NCBI RefSeq assembly: GCF_020382885.2 | Contig: NC_058499.1 | Coordinates: 17,841,872 to 17,905,871, forward strand | Reading direction: 5' to 3' | Source: Scatophagus argus | Lineage: Eukaryota; Chordata; Actinopteri; Scatophagidae | Length of the DNA stretch: 64,000 bases | In this document: one piece after another, positions 1 to 9,763 of the stretch | How the letters are laid out: every line of letters begins with the position of its first letter | Numbering within the stretch: position 1 is the stretch's first letter | Position numbers and translations under genes: made by a program | Notes under the pieces: generated by a model | What the model saw: the letters and a program-made list of their open reading frames with translations, nothing else | Database searches by the model: none | Told to the model about the DNA's origin: nothing

Positions 1-561
1 CCACCTGACATCTTAGGAGTTTGAGAGGCTAAAACATAAAAGAATGTAATTATCTGAATTTACTGAAAAATGTGTGAAAATAAATAGCTTTTATAGAATA
101 AAGTGATAGATGTCAAGAATGGATTAAATATTTAAAAAAAAAAACAAAACAATGGACTCGGACACAAAAATATGCATGTCACGTCATTGACCCAATTACA
201 CTGCAAAACTGTAATGCAACAATAGCGTCCATATTCTATGTTATAATCAATACATTAATTTAATACATGTAATTGTGAACTACATTTCAAAAAGATATTT
301 TATTTTTAATGTATTTTCAAATGTTGCACATCCTTGTCGTGCACATACTGCAAGGTATCATTCACAAGACCAAAATCAACATTTTCTGATCTGATCTAAT
401 TTCATATATTGATATATTAGAATCATGACAAAACATTTTTTGTACTTGTTATCGCACACAAGTCGATTAAGGGTGCCACTGTAAAGTCACAGCATTGACA
501 TTTTACAGCCAGATAACAACACAGACCTTCTCAGCAGACCTCTCGTAAAACCATGACTTAC
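1..561. other. rxylt1 intron 2 (partial)
   Basis: This AT-rich stretch lies downstream of the exon 2 donor at 561/560 on the minus strand. I see no further rxylt1 coding exon and no other gene or recognisable repeat in it. Confidence 0.6.
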
Positions 562-1044
562 CTATAGCAGCTTTTCCCCAGATTTGGACCCTGTACCTTT
601 TGGGTTTGTTCTTGTCAATTCGACTCAGGTGCTGTTTGAAGGCCTCTCTCTTTTTGTTCAAAGCAGAGTTGTACTCCACCTGTTCATCCTCCCACGGATT
701 CCATTCATCTGTTAGAAATGGAGCAGCACCGCCATCTCTGACACCACCTGCAAACATAACACGGTTCCCATTCATCTTATGGACATCCTTTACCCACCAC
801 ACACGAAAAATGAATTTTCTACCTGTCAGTGTATGAAAATATTAGGCTGCTTATCTGCAGTAGAGACTAGATAAGGGTTGTATTAAGCTAAATTACCCGA
901 GGGTGCCCCCGTCTCTTTCTTAACCACCCTGTGAACGCGGGAAATTACTTTGGTGCTGAAGAAAACATTGTATGCAGCATAGAGAGAAAATGCTACATAC
1001 GCAAAAATAATTAAAAGGAATAGTTTTCTTTTGGGTATTTTCAT
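562..1044 (-). CDS. rxylt1: Ribitol xylosyltransferase 1, 5' end only (exons 1-2; gene continues off the left edge)
   Basis: RXYLT1 (TMEM5) is a Golgi type II membrane glycosyltransferase. It adds xylose from UDP-xylose to ribitol-5-phosphate on the alpha-dystroglycan O-mannose glycan. Exon 1 CDS is 1044-897 (49 codons plus one base), ending at a GTAATT donor. Exon 2 is 747-562, entered after TTTGCAG and left at GTAAGT. Together they encode about 111 residues: a short basic N-terminus (MKIPKRK), a single signal-anchor helix at about residues 8-29, a basic stem, then the family signatures DEWNPWEDE and VQIWGKAAIG, which match the human protein as I remember it. The phase at 562 fits continuation into a glycine codon. 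The remaining catalytic exons are not in the window. The gene is divergent with uqcrfs1, and the two start codons lie 423 bases apart. Confidence 0.9.
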
Positions 1045-1467
1045 TTTTCTTCTTCGTTTTTTTCTCTCAGGTTACCATTGTGTAGCTCGTCTCCATGTTT
1101 AATGACAGGACCCTTGTTTACATCACGAGGACCCCTGGACACAGCTTACTTACAGAAACGCCTGTACCAAATTTTCAGTTATTTTAAATGTATTTGTGAT
1201 TCTACTTCCTTTCAGACCAAATGGTCGACATGGCGACATTTAATACATCAACTCTAATTTCTGAATGAAGTAGTAGCTGTAATCTACAATAATCAAGCGA
1301 GTTGTTAGAAAAACGAATGGGACACTTCGGTCAGACCTCACGTAAAGCGGAACGTTGTGAAAGGCGAGCGTGTTTCTGGTAAAGCGGATCACAGAGGTGC
1401 ACGCCGGAGTTGTAAGCGCAAGGTCGTGCCCGCCGTTGCGGGTAGAGGTATCTTAGTTTGGGCAAAG
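1045..1467. promoter_or_regulatory. Shared upstream region of rxylt1 and uqcrfs1 (candidate bidirectional promoter)
   Basis: The start codons of two divergent genes face away from each other here, 423 bases apart, so both 5'UTRs and both core promoters must lie in this interval unless there are further 5' exons. The part nearest uqcrfs1 (about 1340-1467) is richer in GC and CpG than its surroundings. I see no convincing TATA box for either gene. That both genes use one regulatory element is inference. Confidence 0.5.
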
Positions 1468-3052
1468 ATGATGTCCGTAGCTGCTCGTCGTGGGGTTCTT
1501 TCCCCCTGCATGCAGACAACAAAGCACATAGCCAGAAGTTTTCTGTTCCCCGGAGCGAAGGACTTGATGCCTGCTGCTGGTAAGGCCGACTAGGAACTCC
1601 AGGGTGGTCGAAGTTGGTAGTGGTATTGAACAGTGGGATGTAACAACAAAACATAACGCAGTGACATTTTGCTGATCAGTAAACACTTTTTTTGTTAGAT
1701 AATGTGAAAAATCTTTATTTGTATGGTCTGTGTTGTATTGTCGGCAAACTAACGCTATTGCTAAAAACCTGGTGTGGCTAACAGGAACTCTGACCTGTCC
1801 AGCAGTTTCTGCTATGCACGCAAACGTAAAGTATGAGCTTATGAATACGTTTAGGGAAATAACAACAAAGTATGCTGTTGTCATACCTTTACAGATAAAA
1901 TGTTAGCTTAGGCTAAAGGATATCATGTACTACTGGTTAAAGTGTAGAAGAAAACACTCAAAGTTTAAGTAAAGAGTTTGGTCTAGACCTGCTCAAATTG
2001 GAAAGTGTCATGAGATAACTTTTGTTGTGAATTGGCGCTATATAAATAAACTGAATTGAATTGAATTGAAAAGACAGCTGTAATGACTTGACACCATGAC
2101 AACATTGTCAGTAGCAGTATTGCTGGCACTATCATGATTCTCTGGAGAGCTAGACCTGATCTGATGTGCTTTTGTGGCATGTGGAGAAAATATTAAAATC
2201 TTGATTAGACTGCTATAAGTTTCTTAAAAACTTAAAAACAATACTTTCCGATATAAAGCATAGTAGTGATTTAATACAAAATTTTAATTTCTAAAATTTC
2301 TTTCTTGTGCTAAACTGAATATGAAGCAATGACAGAATAACATTTCTTGAATATGTATTTTCAGATACTGTGTAATTCCCAATCTGTTTGAACATCTTCT
2401 GCTTTTGTCTTTAAAAACTGCATCATATGTCTCATTTTCAGCTCCTGGAGGAATCCGCCCTGCCCACACAGATATCAAAATTCCCGACTTTACAGACTAC
2501 CGTCGTCCCGAGGTCCTCAACCCCAACAAGTCCTCCCAAGAGAGCAGTGAGGAGAGAAGGGCTTTCTCTTACCTTGTCACTGGAGCTACTACTGTGGTTG
2601 GTGTCTATGCAGCCAAGACAGTAGTCACCCAGTTTGTCTCCTCAATGAGTGCGTCAGCAGATGTCCTGGCCTTATCCAAGATAGAGATCAAGCTTGGTGA
2701 CATCCCTGAAGGTAAAAACATGACCTTCAAGTGGAGAGGAAAGCCGCTGTTTGTTCGCCACCGCACAGAAAAAGAAATTGCTGCAGAGGAGGCTGTGAAT
2801 GTTGGAGAGCTGCGTGACCCCCAGCATGACAAAGATAGAGTGATTAACCCCCGCTGGGTCATCGTCCTTGGCGTGTGCACCCATCTGGGCTGTGTGCCCA
2901 TCGCCAATGCCGGAGACTATGGAGGCTACTACTGTCCTTGCCATGGCTCCCACTATGATGCGTCAGGAAGAATAAGAAAGGGCCCTGCTCCTCTTAACCT
3001 GGAGGTTCCCTACTATGAATTCCCCGATGATGACACAGTCGTGGTTGGATAA
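1468..3052 (+). CDS. uqcrfs1: Cytochrome b-c1 complex Rieske iron-sulfur subunit (two coding exons)
   Basis: This is the Rieske 2Fe-2S subunit of mitochondrial complex III, which carries electrons from ubiquinol to cytochrome c1. Exon 1 CDS is 1468-1579 (donor GTAAGG). Exon 2 is 2442-3052 (acceptor TTTTCAG, stop TAA). Together they give 240 residues. The start was chosen because the family begins M-(M/L)-S-V-A-A-R. An in-frame ATG at 1357 would extend it by 37 residues with no family resemblance. Visible features are a mitochondrial presequence, a mature start near [10 protein letters not shown] (about residue 45), a membrane helix at about 79-103, and both cluster motifs, CTHLGC (183-188) and CPCHGSH (202-208), with all Cys and His ligands and the disulfide cysteines present. 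The mature part is full length. The presequence is roughly 35 residues shorter than the usual 78 (see findings). The protein ends in VVVG, as family members do. Confidence 0.95.
1580..2441 (+). other. uqcrfs1 intron 1
   Basis: GT-AG intron of 862 bases between the presequence exon and the main exon, breaking an alanine codon after its first base. It contains the repeat tail at about 2000-2070. I see no additional coding exon, although one of about 100 bases would restore the usual presequence length. Confidence 0.75.
2000..2070 (+). repeat. Teleost interspersed-repeat 3' tail
   Basis: The block contains GGCGCTATATAAATAAA followed by a GAATT-type pentamer run (about three to four copies of TTGAA). 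This is a familiar 3' terminus of dispersed fish repeats, recognised from memory. The family was not determined. Confidence 0.55.
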
Positions 3053-3145
3053 ATACTGCAGCTCTTTCTCAGTTCCAGTATGTCATATGTATTTTTGATG
3101 GCTTCGTTTGAGAGATGGCAGTGGCATAAAAGATGTTAATTTACT

Positions 3146-3151
3146 AATAAA
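3146..3151 (+). terminator. Poly(A) signal of uqcrfs1
   Basis: A canonical AATAAA lies about 94 bases after the uqcrfs1 stop codon and gives a short 3'UTR. Confidence 0.75.
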
Positions 3152-4276
3152 GATTATTTACAACTCCGTGATTTGAGTCATTGCGTTTCTAAATGTTCTG
3201 TAACACCAAAAGTTTCAAAGTTATAATTTACTTAACACGAAATGAAGCAAAGTAGAACTAAAGTTGAAAAAGATTTGAAGGCAAAGGATGCTAAAAAGAG
3301 GATGACTCCACAGCAACAGGTGAATAACAAGCACTAATAGTTTCAGTAGCCTCAGATCTGCTTTGTTTGTAGAGGACTTGAAGTGTTTTTGAGAGCAACA
3401 GCCAGGTTGCACAATCCCCCCATTAATATCCCCCCAAATGAGGTTAATAAAGATATAGTGGGGGTCAGAGCCTCAAAAACTAACAATCATCAATGAAACA
3501 TGCTGACATATTCATTGGAGTGAGTTCCCTCCAATGACGAAATATGTCACTTTCATATGGGTAATACACCTGTTAGTTTCAAAGTGCGGATTGCATTAAG
3601 ATTGCCCAGTGTTGGACAGTGTTACAAGTGCTCATACACATGAGCTACAAGAAGCTAAGCAGCCTTTTTTTCCTTTGGAGTGTGTTTGTATCAAAACCAT
3701 TAAGTAAGATAAAGCACTACTTTTTAATCCCGAGGAGTAAAGTGTGCTCATCATAGAGCTGAAGCAGTGATTTACACAACCTCATGTTTTTATTAATGAA
3801 ATCATTGAAAGCACTAAAAGACTTGAACTGACTCAAGAACAATATGCTTTACACAGATGCTGGTAAGTTCCTGTTCTTAATAGATCACAAATTTACATCG
3901 AATCAAAATATTTCACACTGTACAGTTGGCATTCATTCAATGCACAATCTTTTGTATTTAAATATTTAAAACAGTACTTCATTGCACATGAACCACTCAG
4001 TCAGGCCTTAAATCAGAGTAACTTCTATAGTTGCACTGGTTATCAGTGCCATTAAAGGCTTAATTAATAAATGATTCATTCAAGTGCACTTTGAATAATA
4101 AATTAATCCACTTATGCAGCTGTTGAATTCACAATAACCTCTTGTGTCTGAGCCATTTTTAAATATGTGATTTCACATTTAACAGAGTCTCTCCAGCGTC
4201 ATAAAAAGAGTTCACAAGACGCCATCCTCCTGAGCACATGGGCCCCTGACTCAGGTTAGCCCCGTTTTCCCTGACA
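3152..4276. other. Gap between convergent uqcrfs1 and C19orf12 3' ends
   Basis: The right part is probably the 3'UTR of the minus-strand C19orf12 homologue. A minus-strand AATAAA complement at 3789-3794 is a candidate poly(A) signal for it. An imperfect hairpin is present at 3505-3548. No coding potential was recognised. Confidence 0.4.
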
Positions 4277-4898
4277 CTAATCCACATAGTGCACCTCTGC
4301 ATGGAGCTCCTTGGTGATATACGCGAGAAGGGCGCCTGTAAGCTGCTGCTTCAGGGTGGCATTGCCCATCACTAGAGCAGTCAGCTGAGCCAGATCTGTC
4401 CACTGAATGTCTCCCAGGATAGCCATAAGATCACCATAAAGCTTCTGCTGCTGCTGAGGACTGAGCTCCATTATGATCTGAGGGAGTGGTTTGAATTGTC
4501 CACTGGTCAGCCAGCAGCCCAGAAGGCCTCCGACAGCACCACCTACAAGAGCGGGGTGGGGTGGGGGGGGGGTTCAAAATTTAGCAACAAAATTGATCTG
4601 TCCTATAGACCAGCATGGTATGTTTACAGTGAATTGTTACTGGAGTGAATTTAGTACACCAGTAGTGACAAAAGAGTCAAGGTGATACATATTTTTCTGT
4701 TGTGTTTTCCCACTTACCGACTGCAATGCCAAGAGGACCCCCGACCAGACCTCCAGCGAAGGCCAGGCCCCCAGCTGCTGCTGCTCCTTTACCTGAGCCT
4801 CTCACTGTGGTCTGGACTTGCTGATTGGCAGATAACTCGCAGCACAGCTTCATCACATCATCAATTCGATGACACATGCTGTGGATCAGATTAATCAT
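4277..4898 (-). CDS. c19orf12: Protein C19orf12 homologue (two coding exons)
   Basis: Homologue of human C19orf12, the small membrane protein of mitochondria and ER contact sites that is mutated in mitochondrial-membrane-protein-associated neurodegeneration (NBIA4). Its molecular activity is unsettled. The first coding exon is 4898-4718, ending at donor GTAAGT. The second is 4542-4277, entered after CTTGTAG, stop TAG. The product is 148 residues (human is about 141-152). The N-terminal region carries IDDVMKLCCELS. A glycine-zipper hydrophobic hairpin follows, with GSGKG then GGLVGGPLGIAVGGAVGG, spanning the splice junction. The conserved C-terminus has WTDLAQLTALVMG and ends TKELHAEVHYVD. The start at 4898 is chosen over the inner ATG at 4877. 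The exon probably begins at 4921 after TTTTTAG. Upstream, a candidate 5' noncoding exon ends at 5250. Confidence 0.92.
4543..4717 (-). other. Short intron in C19orf12 homologue
   Basis: A 175-base GT-AG intron splits the glycine-zipper segment in phase 1. It contains a G-rich run near 4553-4572 on the plus strand, so the minus-strand transcript carries a C-rich tract just before the acceptor. Confidence 0.8.
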
Positions 4899-5249
4899 TT
4901 TTAGGAGACATGACAGAATATCTAAAAATTACGGTGTTTGATAAAATCAAGAAAATACTGTCAGATGACATAGGTATAGCAAATAATATCTGTTATTAAT
5001 TATTCACAAAAAAAACGAAATCAGATATTGACACACACGTAGACATTGCAGTTTAAAAGACGGGAGGACCACGCATTGTGGCACATACTCATTCATGCAT
5101 TTATCTACAGATAAAAGCAGCCCTGATTGCATCAGAAAGCATCATGAGACACAGAGGCTTACATTACATTCAGTCTGTTATCTGCAGCTCCTCTCCACAC
5201 ACTATGACCATGACTCGACACGAGGTTATAACACACGTTATGAACATAC

Positions 5250-5350
5250 CTTCCTGCGTTATGAAATCCGCATAAATATCAGAAGGGATTGTGCTTATGA
5301 TGTCAGCTATTCTCCGCTTCAGCAGTTACTACTGATTTCTGAGCTTACAT
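5250..5350 (-). other. Candidate 5' noncoding exon of C19orf12 homologue
   Basis: A good donor (CAGGAAG then GTATGT) sits at 5250/5249 on the minus strand, upstream of the acceptor at 4922. The 25 codons before the donor happen to read in frame with the main ORF after splicing, but they follow a stop and contain no ATG, only CTG CTG. I treat it as untranslated. Its 5' limit is a guess. Confidence 0.35.
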
Positions 5351-6149
5351 GACTGTGGTCGCAATGCCTGATGGTAGCAAAACAAAATGCTGCGTTCAGG
5401 GACGTTTCGACAACTCTGAGTTTCTCCGCTTTTTGTTCGGAATACAACCAGTTAAGTTCGAGGTTGCTCTCTTATCTTTTGATCATGAGACAGGAAGTCA
5501 CTGAAAATGCTGGTCACGTGATGTTTAAACACGTGATTGAACTAGAGCATAAAGGTAACTTTTAAGAAACATGTTTACATCAGGAGCAAATTAAATCAAC
5601 TTGATTTGTTAATAAAGAGATTTTTATGGTGAATGTATTTTCGCTGGGGTTTGTTTTTAGAGGCAAATTAAGAAATAACCTGGGGCTCGTGAATGATATC
5701 TTAAATTATTAATGCCATAAATTGATAATAAAGGATAAATGTATTAATGAAAAGTTTTAGTATTGAAGAGGGTTTTAAGAAATTTAGTATTTGCCTCACA
5801 TAGCCTGCATTAAGGCCTTAAATTTCTAATAAAACTTTACTTATATAGTTAAGTAAACTTCAAATCAAATCCAACGGTTCTTTTAAGACCCGGGTTTCTT
5901 ATTCCCCCCCTCTGCTACACTCGTTTTCTTATCCCTTTATAGCTTTTGGATACTTGTGGAGGATGACAGGATTGTACTGCAAGTTCTGTAGGACTTTGCC
6001 ATATGTTTTGTGATAATGTACCACAGAAAGAGAAGATTGAATTTAAAAGAGTGAAACCTGAAAAGCATTTAAAAACTTTTATGAGGATTCCTCTGTGCTA
6101 TGCTCTCAAAGGAAACGTCATTATGTGTTCTTTTGCCACTGAAGAAACC
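5351..6149. other. Intergenic
   Basis: Probably includes the C19orf12-homologue promoter at its left end. A stretch from about 5385 (CTGCGTTCAGGGACG) resembles common fish interspersed sequence. No gene was recognised. Confidence 0.3.
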
Positions 6150-6490
6150 GCATGAACTCAGGATTACAGTATGAATTCGATGAGGCGGCTCTGGCCCTTT
6201 CTGTAAACAGTGTCTACGTTCTTGCACCAGTCCAGTTTGTGATCCAAGTACACCCCCAGGTATTTGTACTCTTCAACCACCTTCACAGTGGCCCCTTTGG
6301 TGTTGGTAGGGGTCACTGGATTCTTAGCCCTCCTCAGGTCCACCACCAGTTCTTTGGTCTTTGTCACATTGAGCTGTAGGTGGTTTTTCCCGCTCCTGTG
6401 ACAAAATTGTCCACTACAGTCCTGTACTCTCTCTCATCACCTCCAGTAATACACCCAACCATTGCAGAGTCATCAGAAAATTGACCAATT
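6150..6490 (-). mobile_element. LINE reverse-transcriptase relic (L2/CR1-like), truncated
   Basis: The minus strand reads as the C-terminal part of a non-LTR retrotransposon reverse transcriptase. An FSDDSAMVG-like catalytic-loop remnant is followed by DEREYRTVVDNFV and then TKTKELVVDLRR and YKYLGVYLDHKLDW. That last pair is the usual L2-type sequence after the polymerase core. The frame slips near 6400 and again before 6160, so the copy is dead. There is no 5' part and no endonuclease domain nearby. Confidence 0.8.
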
Positions 6491-6767
6491 ATTTTTTACA
6501 CATAAATGCCAACCTTTGTATGTCAAAATTTGATATTAAATCATCGTTTTTTTGTGTCTATGTGTAAATCATTGCAATAGCTGGAACTTCCCATTTTGCT
6601 TTGCATAATATTAATATAACTAAATTTTTAATAAACCATTATAGTGAAATGAATTTGTTATATCTATATTCGTTATAGATCCGCTATCCGTTATATTTTT
6701 TATGTTATTAAAGTCCCAGTTGATTTGACTTTTGTCTATGTAGAGTAGCTAAATGACTTTAAAGAAA

Positions 6768-6839
6768 GGGCTCGTCCGGGATTTGAACCCGGGACCTCTC
6801 GCACCCAAAGCGAGAATCATACCCCTAGACCAACGAGCC
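6768..6839 (-). tRNA. tRNA-Pro (anticodon UGG), copy 1
   Basis: 72 bases on the minus strand starting GGCTCGT and ending ACGAGCC plus the discriminator base. The seven acceptor pairs are all present. The A box is in GTTGGTCTAGGGG and the B box in GGGTTCAAATCCC. The anticodon arm CTCGC-TTTGGGT-GCGAG shows TGG. There is no intron, CCA is not encoded (as in eukaryotes), and no clean T4 terminator follows. Confidence 0.96.
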
Positions 6840-7802
6840 AGTCAAGCAAAGGCGCTGACAGCACCACCTGGTGGTCGCCCTTTCATGCTTTAGCATCCAT
6901 GTAATTTTGGTAAATCTTGGAAAACTAACCTTATGGCCAACATCTGCTGCTTGTCTCACAGTACCTGTGGGCCCCTCATAGCTGAAAACTCCCTTTGATA
7001 AGAATGCGCTGGCTCTCCCCAAACTCTGCTGAAGGTTTGCACCGTTTTTTTTATCCAATTGGCTGTTTCCATTGTTTTCCATTAGGATCTTTAAAAACAT
7101 TATATCGCAGTAGGGTGATGACTGGTTTGGGATAGCCTGCTATGGATTGTTAATAGATATGAGAAAACATGCATATGACATCTTCATTTGTTTATACCCA
7201 GGTCTATGGGTTTAATGTCATTAAAGCATTGTTTTCATATTAATACAGGTGATCAATAGGAGTGGGCCACCTCTACTGCTGGATGAAACCCTGTAGGTAC
7301 CAAGCTTTTAATCTTGCGAGTTGTGTTACGTTTTGGCAACATATTGGCTGAAAGTGCTGCAAGGTCTGGATCTACTCACTTTACACTATATATGTTTAAT
7401 CTATGTATGTTTCCTCCATGAAATTTGGCCTCTTGTCTGTGTAAGAGCCTGTGACACGTTTAAGGACCAAGTCTGAGTCTTGTTTCATAAACATGTTGCC
7501 ATTTTAGCTTTGCCTGCCTGATTTCATCGCAAAGGAAAGTGGACTGTTTAGCAGGTGACTGTCATCCCAATGAGAACTGGATCTGCAATCCTTCTTATTT
7601 CTTTTCTTCATCCAAATTATTGCTATTAGGAGTTCTAGGCTTGCTTACTACAACTTTTAGACATGTCAATCTTCACTGACACATTAAGGATGACCAATAA
7701 AATCTGCACATAAATACCAACTTATGCATGTCAAATTTTTGATATTAAATAAAAATATTAAATTGTATTGATAATATTTTTTATTATGTTTTATTATTTT
7801 TA

Positions 7803-7804
<2 letters not shown>
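6840..7804. other. Intergenic between the tRNA genes
   Basis: A CTCF-like palindromic motif (ACCACCTGGTGGTCGCC) lies at about 6863-6879, just upstream of tRNA copy 1. A 91-codon minus-strand open frame overlapping the tRNA is not protein-like. Nothing else was recognised. Confidence 0.3.

Positions 7805-7840
<36 letters not shown>
7805..7840. repeat. (AT)18 microsatellite
   Basis: Uninterrupted AT dinucleotides within an AT-rich stretch. Confidence 0.95.
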
Positions 7841-7844
<4 letters not shown>

Positions 7845-7910
7845 TTGTATTTTGTATGGTGCACAGGAGAGAGAAAAATCCGGAGTCAAATTCATTGTAT
7901 GGTTCAATTA

Positions 7911-8067
7911 TTCAAGGTTCAAGGAGCTTTATTGCCATTTCACACATGTAGAAACATGAGGTGGAACGAAATTAGTTTCCCCGGTCCTGGTATAAGCCCA
8001 ATAACCAATACGTACATATGGTGGTCACACGTACTTGGCAAATAAAGCTGATTCTGATTCTGAATAA
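7911..8067. repeat. Retroelement-tail repeat with outward-facing ends
   Basis: The left end (7914-7940), read on the minus strand, gives TGGCAATAAAGCTCCTTGAA. The right end (8036-8064), on the plus strand, gives TTGGCAAATAAAGCTGATTC with a repeated GATTCT tail. Both look like 3' ends of fish LINE/SINE elements. About 95 bases between them are unassigned. Confidence 0.6.
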
Positions 8068-8227
8068 TTTTTGTTCAAATATGTATATACTCTGGGACTT
8101 CCAAAGTCATTTAACATGATATTGAAATACAATTTTTTTAAAAACCATGGCATTTCAGGTGAATTTTGCACACTAATTAGACTGTAATGAGTGGTCATGT
8201 AAAGATAATTAACTTAACGTAATAGAT

Positions 8228-8299
8228 GGGCTCGTCCGGGATTTGAACCCGGGACCTCTCGCACCCAAAGCGAGAATCATACCCCTAGACCAACGAGCC
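8228..8299 (-). tRNA. tRNA-Pro (anticodon UGG), copy 2
   Basis: Identical over all 72 bases to the copy at 6768-6839 and on the same strand, 1,460 bases away. The immediate flanks differ. Acceptor, D, anticodon and T arms are all intact. Confidence 0.96.
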
Positions 8300-9763
8300 A
8301 GCCCGTTAAAGGGAGAGATTCTGATAGGTTGCTAAAAGGAGAATTACTGTGAAAATGATAATAATCACGTAAAATACAATCAATCTAATTTTCTAATGAA
8401 TTCGTCAAACAAACAAATATGGAAACTTAATTTATGAAGCAAAGATATGCTTTACTTCAGCATGAGAGTACATTTACAATCCCAATAATAATGGCCTCTC
8501 ACTTTTCCTTATAAAAGAAAACCCATTATGCCTACCCACCTCGACATGAGCTGCAGTGAACTTTTTTCCTGTTCACAGAATGTCCTGTAGTATTATAGAT
8601 AAATGGAAAGATGCGCATTTGCACTTTTAAGCGGTAGTTATGATATTTCCGACAGCCTCTGAAAGCAACAAAAACAGCCAATCAGCGTCTGACAAGAAGG
8701 GGGCGTAACCATGGAAGGATTAGGCTGCATTAACTACGCCAAACTTCTTTATCTACGTATTTTAAATCCACTGGTAGCAGTGTGCACTATTATATATGCG
8801 CTTAAATATTATTTGTGTCTACGATGTTTGTGCAGCTACAGACAGATCGACATGTCATCTGAACAGGAAGCATACTGCCGTTACTTCTCGAAGAGTCTCT
8901 CGACAGTGAACGTGCTTGTTGTTGACTTGTGTTGTGTGTTCGTCAATTAAGCAGATTTTTGGTCCGCTCCAATGTGTCGACTGTTTACATTTGTGCAAGT
9001 GTCTGCGATTACCCACAGTACATTGGGGGATACGGGGGAAACAGCTTCGCCAAGTTGTCCCTTATATGCCGGAGAAATGGAAAATATAATATTCCGTATT
9101 CAAAATAAAAGGAGGAAACTCGGCTAAAGAAATGGGACAGCGGGTGAAGTTTAATCTACTACAAACATTCAGCTAACTCAGTAATTAAGGTACAAATAAT
9201 AAGACTTGAATGCACAAGTACAATTCTAGAATAATGATGCAGAAATTCTATAAGTCGATTATTTTTTCTTATGACACTTTAAATACGAACAGTTATGTAC
9301 TTTTACTCAAATCTTGTAAAGCTTGTAACTGTATGTTTTTGGTTAATCCACCCGTTCAACTGCAAGTTTACTTGTTTATATGATTTTCGCGACGTGCCAG
9401 TGAGGTCTGTTATTTTGAATATTATGACCGGAAGTACAGTTGTTATTTCTGTTGACTTGACTTTGGACCGAGATGCATGTCTTAGCGAGAGGTACCAGGA
9501 ATATTTGCTAATCTTGGGAATATTAAAACCGCGGATATTTTTGGACATCATGCAGAAATCTTGAAATGAGAGTGTGAGATGATATCACTTCCGAAAGTGA
9601 GGATAACTACCACTGCCTCATTGATGAATACGAGCAGAACGGCTCCCAGGAATAGCTGCTGCTGCTGCATTCATAAACACTTCTTTAGGACTCACAACAA
9701 CCCCTGAGCTTTGTTTTGGGGTCACAGAATATCACATTTTCCTGTTGTGCACGTGAGTTGACA
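8300..9763. other. Upstream region of uri1
   Basis: No recognisable gene. Two open frames (8711-8950 plus and 9295-9564 plus) have no family resemblance. The last few hundred bases should contain the uri1 promoter and 5'UTR. A CACGTG E-box lies at 9750-9755, just before the start codon. Confidence 0.35.

Noticed and set aside
1357-1467. Upstream in-frame ATG extending uqcrfs1 by 37 residues
   Set aside because: The added residues are Arg/Gly-rich and unlike any Rieske presequence I know. The M-M-S-V-A-A-R start at 1468 matches the family.
3505-3548. SECIS-like element (ATGA near a paired stem)
   Set aside because: There is no selenoprotein gene nearby, and the AA loop and quartet spacing of a SECIS element are not present.
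4491-4898. Plus-strand open frames opposite the C19orf12-homologue exons
   Set aside because: Antisense shadows of the minus-strand gene with no family signature.
5250-5326. 25 codons before the 5250 donor that read in frame into the C19orf12-homologue ORF
   Set aside because: They follow an in-frame stop and contain no ATG. Coding use would need a CTG start, for which there is no evidence.
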